From: Prunus persica
Taxonomy: Eukaryota > Streptophyta > Magnoliopsida > Rosales > Rosaceae
Direction: 5' to 3'
Length of the DNA stretch: 64,000 nt
Assembly: GCF_000346465.2 (NCBI RefSeq)
Contig: NC_034016.1
Coordinates: forward strand, 10,120,027 to 10,184,026
Below the pieces are notes generated by a model that saw nothing but the letters and a program-made list of their open reading frames with translations, searched no databases and was not told the DNA's origin. The position numbers and the translations under genes are program-made. Positions 1 to 12,400 of the stretch are shown here, one piece after another. Every line of letters begins with the position of its first letter. Within the stretch, counting starts at the first letter, position 1.

Positions 1-1140
1 TGTATCTTTACCATTATCGGCAAACCCCAACGGGAAATACCCCCAGCAGCAGAAGTTGACCTCACCGTCACTCCCCGTCACAGGCGGTGCCTCTATCACC
101 ACCGCATTGAACGCCCTCTTGCAATTTTGACACCGAAGCATGCAATCCTCGTAAACGCTCGGATACTCAAAGAGATTATAACAGTAGGGACATGCAGTCC
201 AGAAACTCTCCGTTCGGGGCTCCGATTCCGGTCGAGTCGACTCAGAAGGGGGAGATGCCTCAACGGGCCGAGTTGACTCGGAGGGAGGAGCAGTCGACTC
301 GGTCACATTGTTAAGACTCGGCCTTTCCTCCTCCATCGCCACTCTTCCATCCTTACTCCTAGGGCTTTTCCTCACCGGTTGCTGCTGCTGCGGCTCCGGC
401 TCCTGTGGTGGCTGTTGATGCTGCTGCTGCTGCTGCTGCTGTGGTGGTTGTTGAAGCTGTTGCTGCTGTTGTTGCTGTTGTTGTTGTTGCTGCTGCTGCT
501 GCTCTTGTCTTAATTGATGTAGATGAAATTGATGTTGTGCTCTCTGTACTTCTTGTGATGGTGGTGGTGGAGGCTGGAAATGTAGTGTTTGTGGTTGCGG
601 TGGTGGCGGTGGTGGCGGTTGCGGCGGCTGCGGTGGCTGCTGTTGCACATTATGCATTTGCAAGAATTGCCTCTCGAACAACTGAGTCGACCCGGAGGGG
701 GCCGAGTCGAACCGGTTGAACATGCTCAACTCGTGGTCATAGAGGGCCTTCTTGGAAGGGTTAGAGAGGACGTTCCAGGCCTCGGAGACGAGCCGGAAGG
801 CGTGATCGGCGTAGGGGAAGCGGTTCCGGTGCGGGTTGAGCAGGAGAGCGAGTCGGCGGTACTGAGTCGCAACGAGTTCGAGGTTCTGAGTGTAGTGGGC
901 GAGTTGAAGGATCGCGTACCAGTCGGGCTGCTGGCTGTGGCCGCTGATCCGGGAGTCGCCGGCGAGAAGCGTGTCGGCAACGGCGATTATTTGCTCGGTG
1001 GCCTCCAATCTCGGGTCGGACTCTCGGGCTCGGATCGCGAAGCTCTTGGTCCCGTGCAGGTCACGTGTCGTCAGTAGCTTGACTGCCGTGCTCAGCCACC
1101 GCTCCGCTTCCGCTCTGCTTGTGTTGAAATGGAACTCCAT
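1..1140 (-). CDS. J-domain protein with Pro/Gln-rich linker and zinc ribbon (5' part; runs off left edge)
   Basis: The reading frame is open on the minus strand from the ATG at 1140-1138 to the window edge, about 380 residues with no intron seen. Residues 1-65 resemble the N-terminal region of plant DnaJ/DUF3444-type proteins. Residues about 73-138 form a J-like domain (starts DWYAILQL, ends SNPSKKALYDHELS). The position of the usual HPD tripeptide reads NPH (residues 102-104). A long Pro/Gln-rich tract follows (about 160-245), encoded by CAG/CAA runs at about 420-510 and Pro/Gln codons at 560-645. Next come Ser/Thr/Glu-rich repeats (SEST-RP). A Cys-x2-Cys ... Cys-x2-Cys zinc ribbon (CPYCY ... 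CQNCKRAF, about 206-120 in DNA) and a CCWGYFPLGF motif follow. J proteins stimulate Hsp70 through HPD, so this one may act differently. The start is chosen because a CT-rich 5' leader lies just upstream and no earlier in-frame Met fits the family. Confidence 0.87.
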   Translation of the reverse strand, partial: MEFHFNTSRAEAERWLSTAVKLLTTRDLHGTKSFAIRARESDPRLEATEQIIAVADTLLAGDSRISGHSQQPDWYAILQLAHYTQNLELVATQYRRLALLLNPHRNRFPYADHAFRLVSEAWNVLSNPSKKALYDHELSMFNRFDSAPSGSTQLFERQFLQMHNVQQQPPQPPQPPPPPPPQPQTLHFQPPPPPSQEVQRAQHQFHLHQLRQEQQQQQQQQQQQQQQQLQQPPQQQQQQQHQQPPQEPEPQQQQPVRKSPRSKDGRVAMEEERPSLNNVTESTAPPSESTRPVEASPPSESTRPESEPRTESFWTACPYCYNLFEYPSVYEDCMLRCQNCKRAFNAVVIEAPPVTGSDGEVNFCCWGYFPLGFADNGKDT

Positions 1141-2156
1141 TTCACTCTCTCTCTGTCTCTCTCTCTCTCTCTTCACTCTATCTCTCTCTCTCTCTCTTCT
1201 CTTTCCTTTTCAGCTCTCTTTGGTTTGGGTGGAGTTAGGACAGAGTTGAAGGGTGGGTTTTTTTGTGGTTGACGAAATAGGACCTGGGGTTTGACTGAAA
1301 TGACGGGGACTGTTCGGTGGATAGGGTGGGAGTATGGGAACTGCAGTGTGGGTATTTTGGAGAGTTTGGAAAACTCTGATCTGATAAATCTGCGATGGAC
1401 TTTATCTGATTGGGTTTTTTGTGCAGTGAGAGTGACACGTTGTTAATGGCTTCGGGCACTCGTAAAAAGGAAATTTACTATCCAACTGCTACGGTCTTGA
1501 CTTTCATAAATGTGAAATGGGTCGGGTCATTCACCGCCAGCAGGACCCGTTTCGCAGCTTTAAGGACAAAATATTCACTGTTCATAAAACAGGCTGACAT
1601 CTCTTATTTATGGATATTGAAATTATTTCAATTCATAGTTTTACTATGCTTACAAACACATAGGTATTGAAAATATTTCAATTCCTAAGTATTTTTGTGT
1701 ATACTAACATATAAGAAATTTAAAAAAATTATGGATTTTACGTTAAAATCTGTAATTAAATACTCTCAAAATCAGGAATGTGATCAATAATTCTAATTCA
1801 TTCATTCCCTTATTATTAAGTTTTTTGATTCATGGTTTCTTTTTTCTTTTTTTGTCAACCATGATTTCTCTTATTCCTCGTAAGTAAGTAAACATGCTTT
1901 GGAATGAGAAAAATATCAATTGGGATGTTTGGGATATTGGAAAAAATGAATTAGAATTGGATTAACTACTCCCCATAATCAATTTAATTCCTCTTTGTTT
2001 AGGTGTTATATTACGAACAGTGATGTGTAACCCACATAATGTTTTATTCACGCGTATTAGTAAATAAAGGGAAGGTCCGTAATTAGAATAATTTCAATAC
2101 ACAAGGCTAATTTGGTGTTCATAAGGTCGATTTGGCACGGCTTCTCCATCTAAACC
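1141..2156. other. Upstream region of the J-domain gene, no gene seen
   Basis: CT-rich runs at about 1147-1200 sit directly upstream of the minus-strand ATG and probably form its 5' leader and promoter. The rest is AT-rich with no supported coding sequence, up to the first solo LTR. Confidence 0.5.
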
Positions 2157-2429
2157 TGTGACACCCCGACCCAATTTTAATTATACATTTAAATTATTTA
2201 ATTTATTTAACTATGAAATTACAATTTTGCCTTGGGGGTAGGTTTATTTTGGTTACTTTTTAATTCGGTAGGATTTTGGGGAATTGAATGGCATCATTGC
2301 GTAGAAAGCGTCAATACAAGTTCGTAGACACGTAGTTGGCTCAAATCAGAGTTGTAGAAGAAATTACAATCAACAGAAGTGCAGTGGCACAACCGTAAAT
2401 ATTTTGAATTCAGATTTTAAAAACCCAAT

Positions 2430-2465
<36 letters not shown>

Positions 2466-4885
2466 CTCACGAACCTCTCTACCTCGCGCGAAGCCCACTC
2501 CAGCCGGCCACTGTTTTGGCTGGCAACACCCTCTTCTGACCACCATATGTGACGGGGCCAGCTTCCTCTCTCCGTCCTGCACCACCGCCGACAAAACCCG
2601 CAACCACAGCCGCCAGAAAATGCAAAAAAAAGGGCTAGTTTTTACCCAACTTTCTGTCGTTGTATTCGGTGATTCCGGTCACCAAATTTGTCGATCTAGG
2701 TACGCTTTCTCATCCTTTGAATGTGAGGATTGATTTTGAAGTTTTGAAACTCGTTTTACGATCCAAAGTGTTGGCCGGTTTTCGGCTCGAGTTACCGACA
2801 AGCTCTAGCCACTTTTTGGCCTTGGCCCAAGAACAAAAGTTGCTCTACTAGTTGTCCTGATCACGTAGGTATAGGTATTGTTGGGTGTTTTAAGAATTTT
2901 CTGGTCACCGAAATTTTCTTTAAACACCCATGTGCTGCCAACTCATGTGGCGACGCATAGGCCATGTTTGGCTTTGGTTCTAAAATGTTCCCCATGTTGT
3001 TCCGAGCACGACGGTATGCTCGGATTTGAATTTGGTTATCGTTTGACGGTCGATCAGATTTACGCATATTAGGTGTTATCCGGGTTTGATATGTTCGGAC
3101 CATTAGATCGACTTCGTTTCCAAATATGTTGATCTAGGTACCTCTAAGATCGTGTAGAGAATCGAAGTCCCGAATGCTTTGATTCAATGACTCAAAGTTT
3201 ACGTAAAATAGTGATTGTCTGATTGTTCGATCTCAAGCGATCCGACTGCTTGATTTTGACCAAACTTTCGGATTGGAGATCGGAGGTCGTGGGCCCTGAG
3301 GGCCCGGTTGACCACATTTGGCAAGTTTGACCACTCGGTTGACCGAGCGTCTTCTGAGTTATTCCACCATTCGAAACACGTAGTTGGACCTTAGGAACTT
3401 CTCGTTAGTCGTTCACACACTTGGAATCCCGGGAAAATCAGGAATTCATTTTAAAGTTCTTGTTCGAAGTATTTTATTTTAATCTAGTTTTCGTACTCTT
3501 AAATAGGTACTCCGACCCAACGTATTCAACAGACGGGACCCTCTCAAGGTCAAACAACTTTGGATTATTTGTGAGTTGACTTTGTTTTTAAATAATAATC
3601 ATTAGTTTCAAAGACGCAAAATTATGCATAATGATTTATTTGATTATTGAGTTTATTATATATTTAATTGCTAAAATATAATATTTTTATGAAAGTATTG
3701 GACGTATATTTGGATATTTGCGGATTGTGATTATCTTAAATTGATATATACTATTTTTGGAGAGTACTATATATACTTGGATGTGTGTGGGGTGCATGGG
3801 TTTGTTGGAAAGGGATTATGGAATGTGAGTTGGGTTGTGGTTTATGTCAATTTGAAGTGCTATTAGCACTACCCTATGTACCTCCCCGGTTTTGGAATAC
3901 TTAGATTAGATACTTGGAATTTTGAGATACTTGGATATGTCGGAACCCAGGCATCCTTGATGGGGTGTTTCATAGACCCTTAGCGGGGTTAGTCTGCGTG
4001 CGTAGGACTTATCACAGGCGCACGAGTATTGAAGATTCTACTGTGCTTGCTGGTGAGCCCAGTCCCTCTGTTGGACGGCTCGTTCTCTAGCCATATGGTC
4101 AATTCAAGATTCTTCCATGTGATCTAGTCAAACAATCCCCCGATTGGATTGTTTCCCCAGTACATATTTAGTAATGGTCGTGTTATATATATATATATAT
4201 ATATACCTTTGTTCTTGTTTATCGGTGAGGATCCTTCCTAACTCGCGGTGTCAACGAGCATGCGTTATGAGTGATAGTGGTTTAAGAAAAAGAGAAGGGT
4301 GTTGTGTGAATTTAGGTATTAGTAAACTATTATGGGATACAAATTATATACATATTGGGTTTCAATTGCATGTTTTCTGCATCGTTTTCCAAACGGCAGG
4401 TTTAGTATGTTGTTTTAAATTATAACAAAACTTTATTTTTGTCAACTCACAAGTTTTCTGTTTTGCACCCCCTAGGCAGTAACTAGACTTGAACCGAGCG
4501 GCCGAGCTAAGACTTGCGCTACCGAACCCTGAACTCCGATAGGATAACTTCTATTTGTTTCAATCTCAATTAAACTTTATTTTTGCTTGTAAACTGAAAT
4601 TCTTTAGATATGCTTTATTATCACCCATGCTAGGGTTGGATATAAGGTCAAAGGCCTATTATGTAAATTGTGTGTTATTACATTGTGCTTGTTGTTGTTG
4701 CGATGATTTTAATGTATTTTTCACATGTTAAAAATTTTGAAAAATGTCCGTTTTTTAGAGGAGACTGCTGAAATTCCGGCAAAAAGTCTCGTCACTCTTT
4801 AGTAAGTGTGCCCAGCATTAGATTGATGTTGGAAAAATCACATATTTGTTTACGAATTCCAAGAAATTCGAGGAAGATCCTGTCA
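2157..4885 (+). mobile_element. Solo LTR, copy 1 of a four-member family (probably Ty3/gypsy)
   Basis: It starts TGTGACACCCCGACCC and ends GATCCTGTCA, the same ends as copies at 7002, 17895 and 38886. The flanking 5-mers are AAACC and AAAAC (4 of 5 match). Landmarks shared with the other copies include a (CT)n tract (about 2433-2463) and the phrase CCAAGAACAAAAGTTGCTC (about 2827-2845). No gag-pol lies beside it, so it is a solo LTR. It is the most diverged copy and lacks the minisatellite seen in copies 2 and 3. An (AT)n run lies at about 4184-4204. Confidence 0.72.
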
Positions 4886-5254
4886 AAAACTTTCTACAAA
4901 ATATAGGAATGTAGAAATGAGAGCAACTTGACGCTTGTCTTTGAGATAAAGGATTAGAGCAGATTACAATGATTTGGTAAAAACGTCAGCAATCTCACTT
5001 TGAAAAAAATACATATTTGAACTAGAGTGCTTGGTTAGAAGCTAGCTCCTAAAAAAGTGATATTCCAATGTAATGTGTTTGGTCCTTCCATTGAAAATTG
5101 GATTAGAAGCTAAAGACAAAGCACTAATATTGTCACATCATAGAGTAGGAGATTAAAGTGAAAAAAATGCAAATCGTCAAGCAATTGACATATTCAACGA
5201 ATTTCACTAGTGTTAGGTTTACAATTTCATATATTTTCATGTTAATGAATACTT
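4886..5254. other. AT-rich intergenic DNA, no gene seen
   Basis: Stop-rich on both strands. A few phrases (4990-5140) resemble decayed transposon sequence, but no domain is recognisable. Confidence 0.4.
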
Positions 5255-5270
5255 AACTTATAGTTTAATT

Positions 5271-5408
5271 CACAAAGGACCCACTAGTGTAGTGGTTTGG
5301 ATTATTTACTCTTTCAGACAAGGTCCTGAGTTCAAGTCCTAGCATCTGTATGGTGTATGTGAGTTTAGTATAATATCGTCCTTTTCAATAAGAAAGATCC
5401 TAAAAAAA
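5271..5408 (+). mobile_element. tRNA-derived SINE with 16-bp target duplication
   Basis: A 138-bp element with an RNA polymerase III promoter. The A box TAGTGTAGTGG is at 5285-5295 and the B box GAGTTCAAGTCC at 5328-5339. The 3' end reads CCTAAAAAAAA. It is bracketed by a perfect 16-bp direct repeat AACTTATAGTTTAATT (5255-5270 and 5409-5424), the signature of LINE-machinery retroposition. A truncated relative of its 3' half is at about 36918-36985. The anticodon arm is too decayed for a functional tRNA. Confidence 0.88.
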
Positions 5409-5424
5409 AACTTATAGTTTAATT

Positions 5425-6022
5425 ATATGCTGTATTTTCTTCGTTTGATTGATCATCTTAGATTGTATGCATCTAGCTATAGTTGAGAAGTGTGTAGGAT
5501 AACTAAGAACATAATTTCTAATTGACAACAAGTAGTATGAAATCATAGTTCTCATAGTTTCTAAGTAATATGGATTCATGAGGTAGACATGATGTTTTAT
5601 ATATTTATTTATTCTCACAAAGCTTAATGGAATCTATACTTGTTAACTTAAAGGATAACCAAGATTAAGTTGCAAGCATAGGTAATTGGCTAGTAACCCT
5701 AACAAGGTATAATTCTCATTGACTGAGGTTAAGATAAACTTCATTAACTGTTTCAATGGCTATATGCTTGTATCCATGATTGCTTAGTTGCTACATTAGT
5801 GGTGGATTTTAGGCCAAAGTTCTCACCATCATTGTATTCATAATAATTCAATTCTTTGTTAGTCGTTACCAGTACTTGTTTACTTTCCTCGCTGAAGTTT
5901 GTTTCTGGTTTCAATATATAATCAAAACTCATTTTCGCATCTGTTTATTGGTGTGTTTTCTAGTAGTTCTTGCATATTAGGGCAATACATTACATTAGTT
6001 ACAACTGTCTTTATAGAATTGT
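5425..6022. other. AT-rich spacer, no gene seen
   Basis: No open frame with recognisable content. It lies between the SINE and the low-coordinate LTR of the Athila-like element. Confidence 0.4.
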
Positions 6023-7001
6023 TGTGAAATTATTGTAAGCGCACAATCTGCACAAGTAATATAGAGATAAATGAAGTGTTGTTCTCACAAAAACTATAAT
6101 TTTCTCTTAATTACCAATTATGATTCATGCAAAAGTTTATTTGAACAGTTGATTAATAAGATTGATTGATTTAACTAAATTAAAATAGTTATGAGAAATA
6201 ACAATTTAATTAACGATGGAAAATCAAGTTGATGAGACACTAGAGCATCCGATTTCATCATAACCAATTTCACTTAATTCTTATAGCCAATTAACCGTAA
6301 TTTCTACTCATGTTAACAGTTGGTTTCTCTTAATTCATTCGATATCCCCTCTCGGGCTCAACCAAAAATATTCTTAATTAACAATCTATTCCCTCTCGAG
6401 TAACGTATTTAGAAAATCAAGAACCCTATAAGCTCTATGAGAATCTGCAAGAAAATTGCATGAGTCATGTTAGTCCCTCTTGAGCACTCATTCAAGACAT
6501 GGTATTTGTTAAGAGAAGCAAACACCAAACATCTCTTCTCAGTCTCCGTTTGGATCATCAATTAAATATTAGCTAGATATTTAAGGCATTAAGAACAGTA
6601 ACAAATACTCAACATGTAATAGTAATCAGAAATTAATATAACTATAAAAATTAAGTATTCATGGCTAGGCTACATCATAGCTCTAACAAGAGAAATTAGT
6701 TCATGACAAAAGAAAAGATAAACAAAAGAATTGTTGTCATAAAACTGATTTGGTAGATGGATTTGATCTCTAGATTCTTCACATCAACACCTTCGTAAGC
6801 TCCAAAAGCACCGCGACAGCAACTCTTGGCTCTCTCTCTGATATATTTGTGAGTGTATTAAAGTTGTATATGGGAAGATGATGGCTCTGGCTCTTAGGTT
6901 AAAGCTTTATATTTATAGGCCAAGGGAATCTTCCAAAAATAAGGAAAATATATTTTATAGAGTATTTAGGAAATATAGGAATAATGGGAATAATGGGAAA
7001 G

Positions 7002-7260
7002 TGTAACACCCCGACCCCAAATTTAACCCTTATTTAATTATTTAATTATTTAATTATTTAAGAGCATTTTGGTCATATTTTTAACCGGAGAGAGTTTGGG
7101 GCAGTGACTAGTATTTTTGGATAGGTCGTACTGAGACGAGTTCATAGACACGTAGTGGGCTCGAATCGGAGTTGTAACGAAAGAGATATGGTCAAAAGAA
7201 GCTCAGTGGCAAAATCGTAAATATTTCGAAATGAGATTTTTATAAAAACTCAGATTTTTT

Positions 7261-7310
<50 letters not shown>

Positions 7311-9434
7311 GATCTCTCTCTCTCTCCAGTCGGCCTCTCCTCCCTCTCTTCTCAGAACTCCGGCCACCGGCCGCGGCTGCGGACGGGGCCGGTGTCAAAA
7401 GAACCGGCTCGACCTCAGTGTCATGACCCAGCCCATCCCCGCCATCGGCCGCCGCTCCAGCAGCCGGAAAATGGCGATTTTCGCCCGGATGTCGCCGGAT
7501 CTTCACGGCCGCCGATCTCCCTCCTCCGGTCGCCATTTCTGGCGATCAAGGTATGGAAATTCATCCCTTCTGTATGCTCTAGCTGATGGATGGGTAGGAT
7601 TAGATCGATTCTTAGCGTAGACAATTCGATTTTCGAATTGAAAATCGGCCGAACTTTGGCTGCCGTGATCGGCCATTTCCGGCCACTTTTTGGGGTAGGT
7701 CCAAGAACAAAAGTTGCTCCAAATAGGGTGTTATACCTAGGGTAGGAGTTTGGAGCCCTGGTTTTGAGATTTTCCAGCGAAGCGTTATCGCTTTGGGCAC
7801 TCACGCGCTGCCAGCGAGTTCGGTGGCGCGTGGGCACTGTAGAAAAAGTTGCAATGTGTTCTGATGAGATCCTTAGGTTGTCACGAGTGCGTAGGATTTC
7901 GCGGATCTCAATTCGGACGTCGTTTGACTATCGAACGGATATTCGCATATTGCGCGTTATCCGAATTCGATAGGTTGGGACCGTTGGATGATCCCAAATT
8001 TAATATATGTTAATCTAGGTATTTCTAGGATCGTGTAGGAATTCACGGATCGTGAATCGGAGCTCCGGATGTTCCGAATAATAATTTAAAGTTTATATTT
8101 TTTTATTAATTGTCAGATCGTGCGATCGTGAACAATCCGACCGTCCGATCTGAACTAAACTCGCAGGACAAGTGTCCTATACCTGGTAGAACCCATAGGG
8201 ACTTCCAGATCGGAAATTGGAGGTCGTGGGTTCCGCAGGTCCGGTTGACCAGGGTTAGAGTAGTTTGACCCTTGGTTGACCGTGAGTCTCCCGGAATAAT
8301 CTCACCTTTCTAGGGGGGATTATCGGGTGCTAGATGATTGTGGAGAGTTACACAATATAAGAATTAATTTATATAACTATAACTATATATGGTTGTACAA
8401 GGGTACAACAGAGTCTAGAGTGTCAGTTTGGAGTGCTATACGCGCTACTTTAGGTACTTCCTCGGAGGTTGGATTCACTACAAGTACCACCAAGTGAAAG
8501 TTAGGTCCCGCGTGGCGTGGGTTATCCGGCGTTGGGACAGGCCCCATACGTGGCGTTGGTTGTACCGGCGTATGGGGAGCTATGTAATATTGTGTTGAGG
8601 TCGCACGTGGCGTAGGTTATCCGGCGTGTCGACAGACCCCATACGTGGCGTTGGTTGTACCGGCGTATGGGGAGATTTGTGAGGTGATATTGAGGTCCCG
8701 CGTGGCGTAGGTTATCCGGCGTTGGGACAAGCCCCATACGCGGCGTTGGTTGTACCGGCGTATGGGGAGTTATGTGATATGATGTGCAGGTCTTGCGTGG
8801 CGTAGGTTATCCGGCGTTGAGACAGACCTCATACGTGGCGTTGGTTGTACCGGCGTATGGGGAGATATTATGATAAGTATGGCATAGTCGCACGTGGCGT
8901 AGGTTATCCGGCGTGTTGACAGGCCCCATACGCGGCGTTGGTTGTACCGGCGTATGGGGAGATTATATGAAATCAAGAGAAATGCAACAAGGTATCGCCC
9001 AAGTGTGGAATTGAGTTTTATTGGAAGAACTACGTGTGGCTTGATCCCTCAAAGAGGGTACGTAGGCAGCCTAAGGTTATTAGGTGCAGCCGCAGACTAA
9101 ATGTTAGTCGTAATTTAGATTTGAATTGTTTGCCTTGTTTAAGGCATGAATTACTTTGTTAGCATGTTTGGTAGTTTTCTTGAGAATTATTGGAAGGCCG
9201 AAGGCCGTTTGTGTGAATTGCATGAAATTATATTGTGCATGCTGCCAGTTGGGAATATTAAATACGTTTTCATGCAGGTATAATTTTGAGAAATGTCCAA
9301 ATTATAGGGGAGACTCTGCCAAAATTTCGGCAGGAAGTCTCGATTTTTAGTAAGTGGGCCTGACATCGGGGTGATGTCAGGAATTCCAAAGGGTTCGTCT
9401 CGGATTTTGAGAAAATTCGGGGCGGGTCCTTTCA
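7002..9434 (+). mobile_element. Solo LTR, copy 2, perfect 5-bp target duplication
   Basis: Starts TGTAACACCCCGACCCC and ends GGGTCCTTTCA. It is flanked by the exact duplication GAAAG (6997-7001 and 9435-9439), which fixes both ends at 2433 bp. Internal landmarks: a (CT)n run at 7266-7308, a tandem 94-97 bp repeat at about 8503-8970, and the phrase GGTACGTAGGCAGCC (about 9058-9072), which I associate with gypsy LTRs of other plants. No internal gag-pol remains, consistent with unequal LTR recombination. It lies inside the 3' LTR region of the Athila-like element. Confidence 0.86.
8503..8970 (+). repeat. Minisatellite inside solo LTR copy 2, about five 94-97 bp units
   Basis: Units start near 8503, 8600, 8694, 8790 and 8886. 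Each has a GTGGCGTAGGTTATCCGGCG core and then a CCCCATACG ... CGTATGGGG imperfect palindrome. It is the reverse complement of the array at 18465-19310. Confidence 0.85.
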
Positions 9435-9439
9435 GAAAG

Positions 9440-12400
9440 TCCTAATTGGAAAAGGAGAAAAGGAGCGGCTGAGGCTCTTCTAATTCTTTTATAAGTCTAA
9501 GGCTGGACTTCTCCTATTAGTTGAGAGAAAAAGTAATGTGGCAAAGAAAGCCCAGTCATATAATATTGAATCTCATGATTAATAAAGCCTAGTTGTTACT
9601 TCAACAAATGCCAACACTTCATTCTGCGACAACTCCTTCTCTAGTTCCTCAAGTCGTGGCACAAACACTCCACATAAAGAAGAAAGCATGCGGATGCCTA
9701 GCTAACATTTGGCTTGGAACCTCCGCCTAGTTTTTCACATACGCACAACAACACATTAGCCCTTTATCAAATGGGATGGCAACAGCTGAAGTCTTGCTAA
9801 AGCATCCACCAACACACTCACACAAATCAACACAGCCCAGCCAACACGCCTTCTTCAGCTCCACCAATTAAATACACATGGTTCTTCTCCAATTTCAATA
9901 GTTGCAAAATGATTTCAGTTCCAAAATTGATGGTAAACTTCTCTAACTCTATCTTTCTGGTGTTGGTCACTGTGACCAGTTGTGGGTATATCTTGACACT
10001 TGCACAGATGCACTCGATAGGTTTGATGAAATGACAGAGTGAGTTTTTGAGATTTCGCTAAGTTGATAATTCCACCCATTTTGCTCCCTTAAGCTTCCAA
10101 AATTATTGTTTTTGCTCCATAGCCTTTCTAGGACTGATTGTTTACAAAATCCTCACTAAACACATTAAACTAACCAATTTCACACGAAAACAATGCAATT
10201 AGAGATAAATTATATATGCAAAATATGAATCTATCAAACTACCTTAAACCTACCTTTGCTAGTCATTGAGCAAAATTATAAACAAAAATAAAAAGAAAAC
10301 AAAAAGCTAACTAAACCACTTTCGCAGGAAATCTTGATGGCACTTAGCATGTGCCACAAGCCATTAAACCTCTAAGTGTCCCTAGTAAGAGGAGTTGTGT
10401 CTCCTAAGGATTTACCAGTTATGATACCCACGAACGTTTTACCACAAAACAAAGTCGTTAAAGACACCACTTTAAACAAGCTAACATGTGGTGGCAACAT
10501 CTTAAAAACAACCACACTCGAACGCCATGGAATTATTTCAGCTTGACTCTAATCCTCACTAGATATCAATCTATGATTTTGTCTCGGAATCCTAAGCTTA
10601 CACTCAAATGTCACATACGTGTATGAAGTTATGTAATGGGTATCAAATATTAACACATATGCTTAGCTTGAAGAATGTCAATTTCTGAAATAATATCTCA
10701 TGAAAAGAATCGAATACTAAGAACTAGAGTACATACCTCACCACCAAGCAAGATTTCCCAAAAGATCAGTTAGGTCTTTTACTTCGGTTGTAATGAAAGG
10801 CTAGGCTCGGGGTAAGAAAGAAAGGAACGAAATAACAAAAACTTCAGACATACCAAAGCATTATTCATGATCACATACATGGCCAACTCTTTTTGAACTT
10901 TATATAATACTCAGCATCCAGGAATTGTGCAACTTTCCTACTCTATTTGGAGTGATTTTGAACTTTTATTCTTTTGAATTGCAAAATACTTTTCTTTTCT
11001 TTTTCTTGCAATTTTGCACAAACACCTCGGTACAAGCCAATTCTTGGGTATAGAGCTCGACCTTCTTATTTTCATCACTTTGGCACATCCTAAGCTATAA
11101 GATATAGCTTAGAAACAGGTTGTATAGGTTATAGATAATAAAGGTGGTGAAAGAAAGGCTAAGTATTTGGTTACAAAGGGGTTAATGGCCCACTTAAAAG
11201 GGTAGGATGAAAGGTCTTTTAGTGTGTGAAAATATGCATAGCCTAACATCATCTCTCATGGTCCATCCAACTCGGAAGTGACGTACCTACAAAAATAAGA
11301 AAATTCTTTAATATTCAATACAAACATAATGAGAGCAATCTAATTAAGAACAAAATCGAAGAATGTTTAAGAGTAGAAATAATAAAACCCCTCTCAAAGA
11401 ATGGCTTTTGGCTCAATATCTCACAAGGGTAGTCTCCACTAATATTCCAAAGTCATTTGAATTCGACCATAACAATTTGTCCACCAATATATTACGAGTA
11501 TGGTATTGTGAAGTGCAAAAATTATAATGCTATAACCAGTGGTGGATCCAGGAATTTTTTAGGGAAGAGGCAAATTTAAAAGGCTAAAAGGTCCATCAAA
11601 TTATTTAGACAATATCCAATACCCTTGAATTTAAACAATACTAATATCATTCATAATTCGTAGAAAGAATAAAATTACAAACAAATCTTCGATGAACTCG
11701 CTTTTAATATATAAAGTGGGAGAGAGTATCTCATATTCTCATATATCTAAAGAGATCTCATCAACTTGCTTTTAATTTGTTTTGCTATGTTTGGAGTTTC
11801 TTCAATATAAAGTGACAATAGACTGACAATATTTTGAAAGACGAGGTATAGAGGGTATGCGTTTTTGGTCCCTTAAAGTGAGGCATAAGCCTTGAGACAT
11901 TGAGAAGTAAATCTTTTGAACTTGAATTATTTTAAAAATGAATATATAAAAAGATATGTTACTCATCTATTTAACACTACAACATGAAGATGACATAACT
12001 ATTAAAAATAAAAAATAGAGATGACCTTTTTTTTTAAATTAAAAAATTTAGAAAAGAAATGGCCTATTAATAAGTATTATATATGTTATTAAGTGGGCGA
12101 GTCTTTTGCTCCAAACCAAACAAAAACTTACGCATATTTATAAGAAGGCCCATCTTTTTGGGCTTTGCCACCACCAAAACCTACCGCTTGGAGAACTAAA
12201 CTTAAATGAAATGATGTGTTTCATTTAAAGATATCAAAGAAAGAGAATATTGTCGTTCTATCAAAAGAAATTAGGTATAGTAAGTCTTCTTCTTCGCAAA
12301 ACCTTACGCCTGACTCCATATCCACTGGTTGGCTGTGCCTTTTTTGCGCCTCAGACTCTATGGAATTTTCCAGCGAACGGACGTGCAACTGCACCTCCTT

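Noticed and set aside
405..719. Ala/Val-rich plus-strand frame
   Set aside because: Antisense shadow of the Gln/Pro tract of the J-domain gene.
5276..5345. tRNA gene
   Set aside because: A and B boxes are present, but acceptor and anticodon stems do not pair. The 3' A tail and 16-bp duplication mark it as a SINE.
7240..7536. 98-codon minus-strand frame with RERERE tail
   Set aside because: Reads through a (CT)n microsatellite within a solo LTR. No domain.
11538..11640. Possible transposon end (CCAGTGGTGGATCCAGGAAT)
   Set aside because: It resembles a common plant repeat terminus, but no partner end or duplication was found.
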